Positions 6,194-6,246 of a stretch of DNA of 6,246 nt are shown piece by piece. Within the stretch, counting starts at the first letter, position 1. Each line of letters begins with the position of its first letter. The translations under genes and the position numbers were made by a program. Below the pieces are notes generated by a model, which was given only the letters and a program-made list of their open reading frames with translations, made no database searches and had not been told where the DNA came from. The stretch is from an uncultured Eubacteriales bacterium (GTDB lineage: Bacteria > Bacillota > Clostridia > Oscillospirales > CAG-382). The DNA lies in the NCBI GenBank assembly GCA_900550505.1, contig URSI01000074.1, positions 1 to 6,246 of the forward strand, given 5' to 3'.

Positions 6194-6207
6194 ACGCTCC
6201 CGAGCGT
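6194..6207 (+). other. Short inverted repeat after the lipoprotein gene
   Basis: ACGCTC and GAGCGT flank two central bases immediately after the stop codon; as RNA this would form about five base pairs around a CCCG loop. No T run follows and the next gene's ribosome-binding site is near, so it is not a convincing intrinsic terminator. It may stabilise the 3' end of the message or mean nothing. Confidence 0.3.
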
Positions 6208-6234
6208 CGTCGCACGGCGTGAGAAGGAGATCCG

Positions 6235-6246
6235 ATGCAAAAAAGG
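6235..6246 (+). CDS. Start of a further gene, cut off by the window edge
   Basis: An ATG at 6235 is preceded by a strong ribosome-binding site AAGGAG (6224-6229) with 5-nt spacing. Only four codons are inside the window (Met-Gln-Lys-Arg), so the product cannot be named. The short distance of 41 nt from the lipoprotein stop and the same strand suggest cotranscription. A basic start could belong to a signal peptide or any cytosolic protein. Confidence 0.6.

Noticed and set aside
6194..6207. Intrinsic terminator after the lipoprotein gene
   Set aside because: The hairpin is short and no T run follows; the next gene's ribosome-binding site is only 16 bases further on.

Overview
The window reads as a piece of chromosome from an anaerobic clostridial bacterium (Firmicutes, probably near Oscillospiraceae/Ruminococcaceae). 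This is inferred from the moderately GC-rich coding style, Gram-positive-type Shine-Dalgarno sites, sigma-A-type promoters, and a gene trio (GlpA-like dehydrogenase, FAD/NAD oxidoreductase, DUF1667 protein) that is typical of Clostridia and relatives. No rRNA, tRNA, CRISPR, transposase or phage gene is visible.

Left and centre (about 41-4816, minus strand): a tight four-gene operon read from right to left. It encodes (1) a GlpA-type FAD-dependent glycerol-3-phosphate dehydrogenase with a C-terminal BFD-like [2Fe-2S] domain, (2) an FAD/NAD(P) oxidoreductase overlapping it by 4 nt (ATGA), (3) a small DUF1667 protein with a cysteine pattern suggestive of a metal cluster, starting 16 nt later, and (4) a long-chain acyl-CoA synthetase, starting 15 nt later. 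The layout suggests a soluble complex that oxidises glycerol-3-phosphate to dihydroxyacetone phosphate and passes electrons through flavin and Fe-S centres. The acyl-CoA synthetase links the operon to fatty-acid or lipid metabolism. At the window's left edge, the last codons and stop of the synthetase lie in a perfect 15-bp tandem repeat.

Middle (4817-4981): a compact divergent promoter region. One near-consensus promoter (TTGAAA-17-TATAAT) drives the operon leftwards. A second (TTGAAA-17-TAGAAT, extended -10) drives the rightward gene. Both give short leaders, which settles the start codons on both sides.

Right (4982-6246, plus strand): a small protein with two membrane helices and a conserved-looking cytosolic tail, then a secreted lipoprotein of unknown function, then the first codons of a further gene cut off by the window edge. 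Nothing ties these functionally to the operon apart from the shared intergenic region.

This is mostly a metabolic region of known families. The most open points are the biochemistry of the DUF1667-containing trio and the stop-codon-containing minisatellite.
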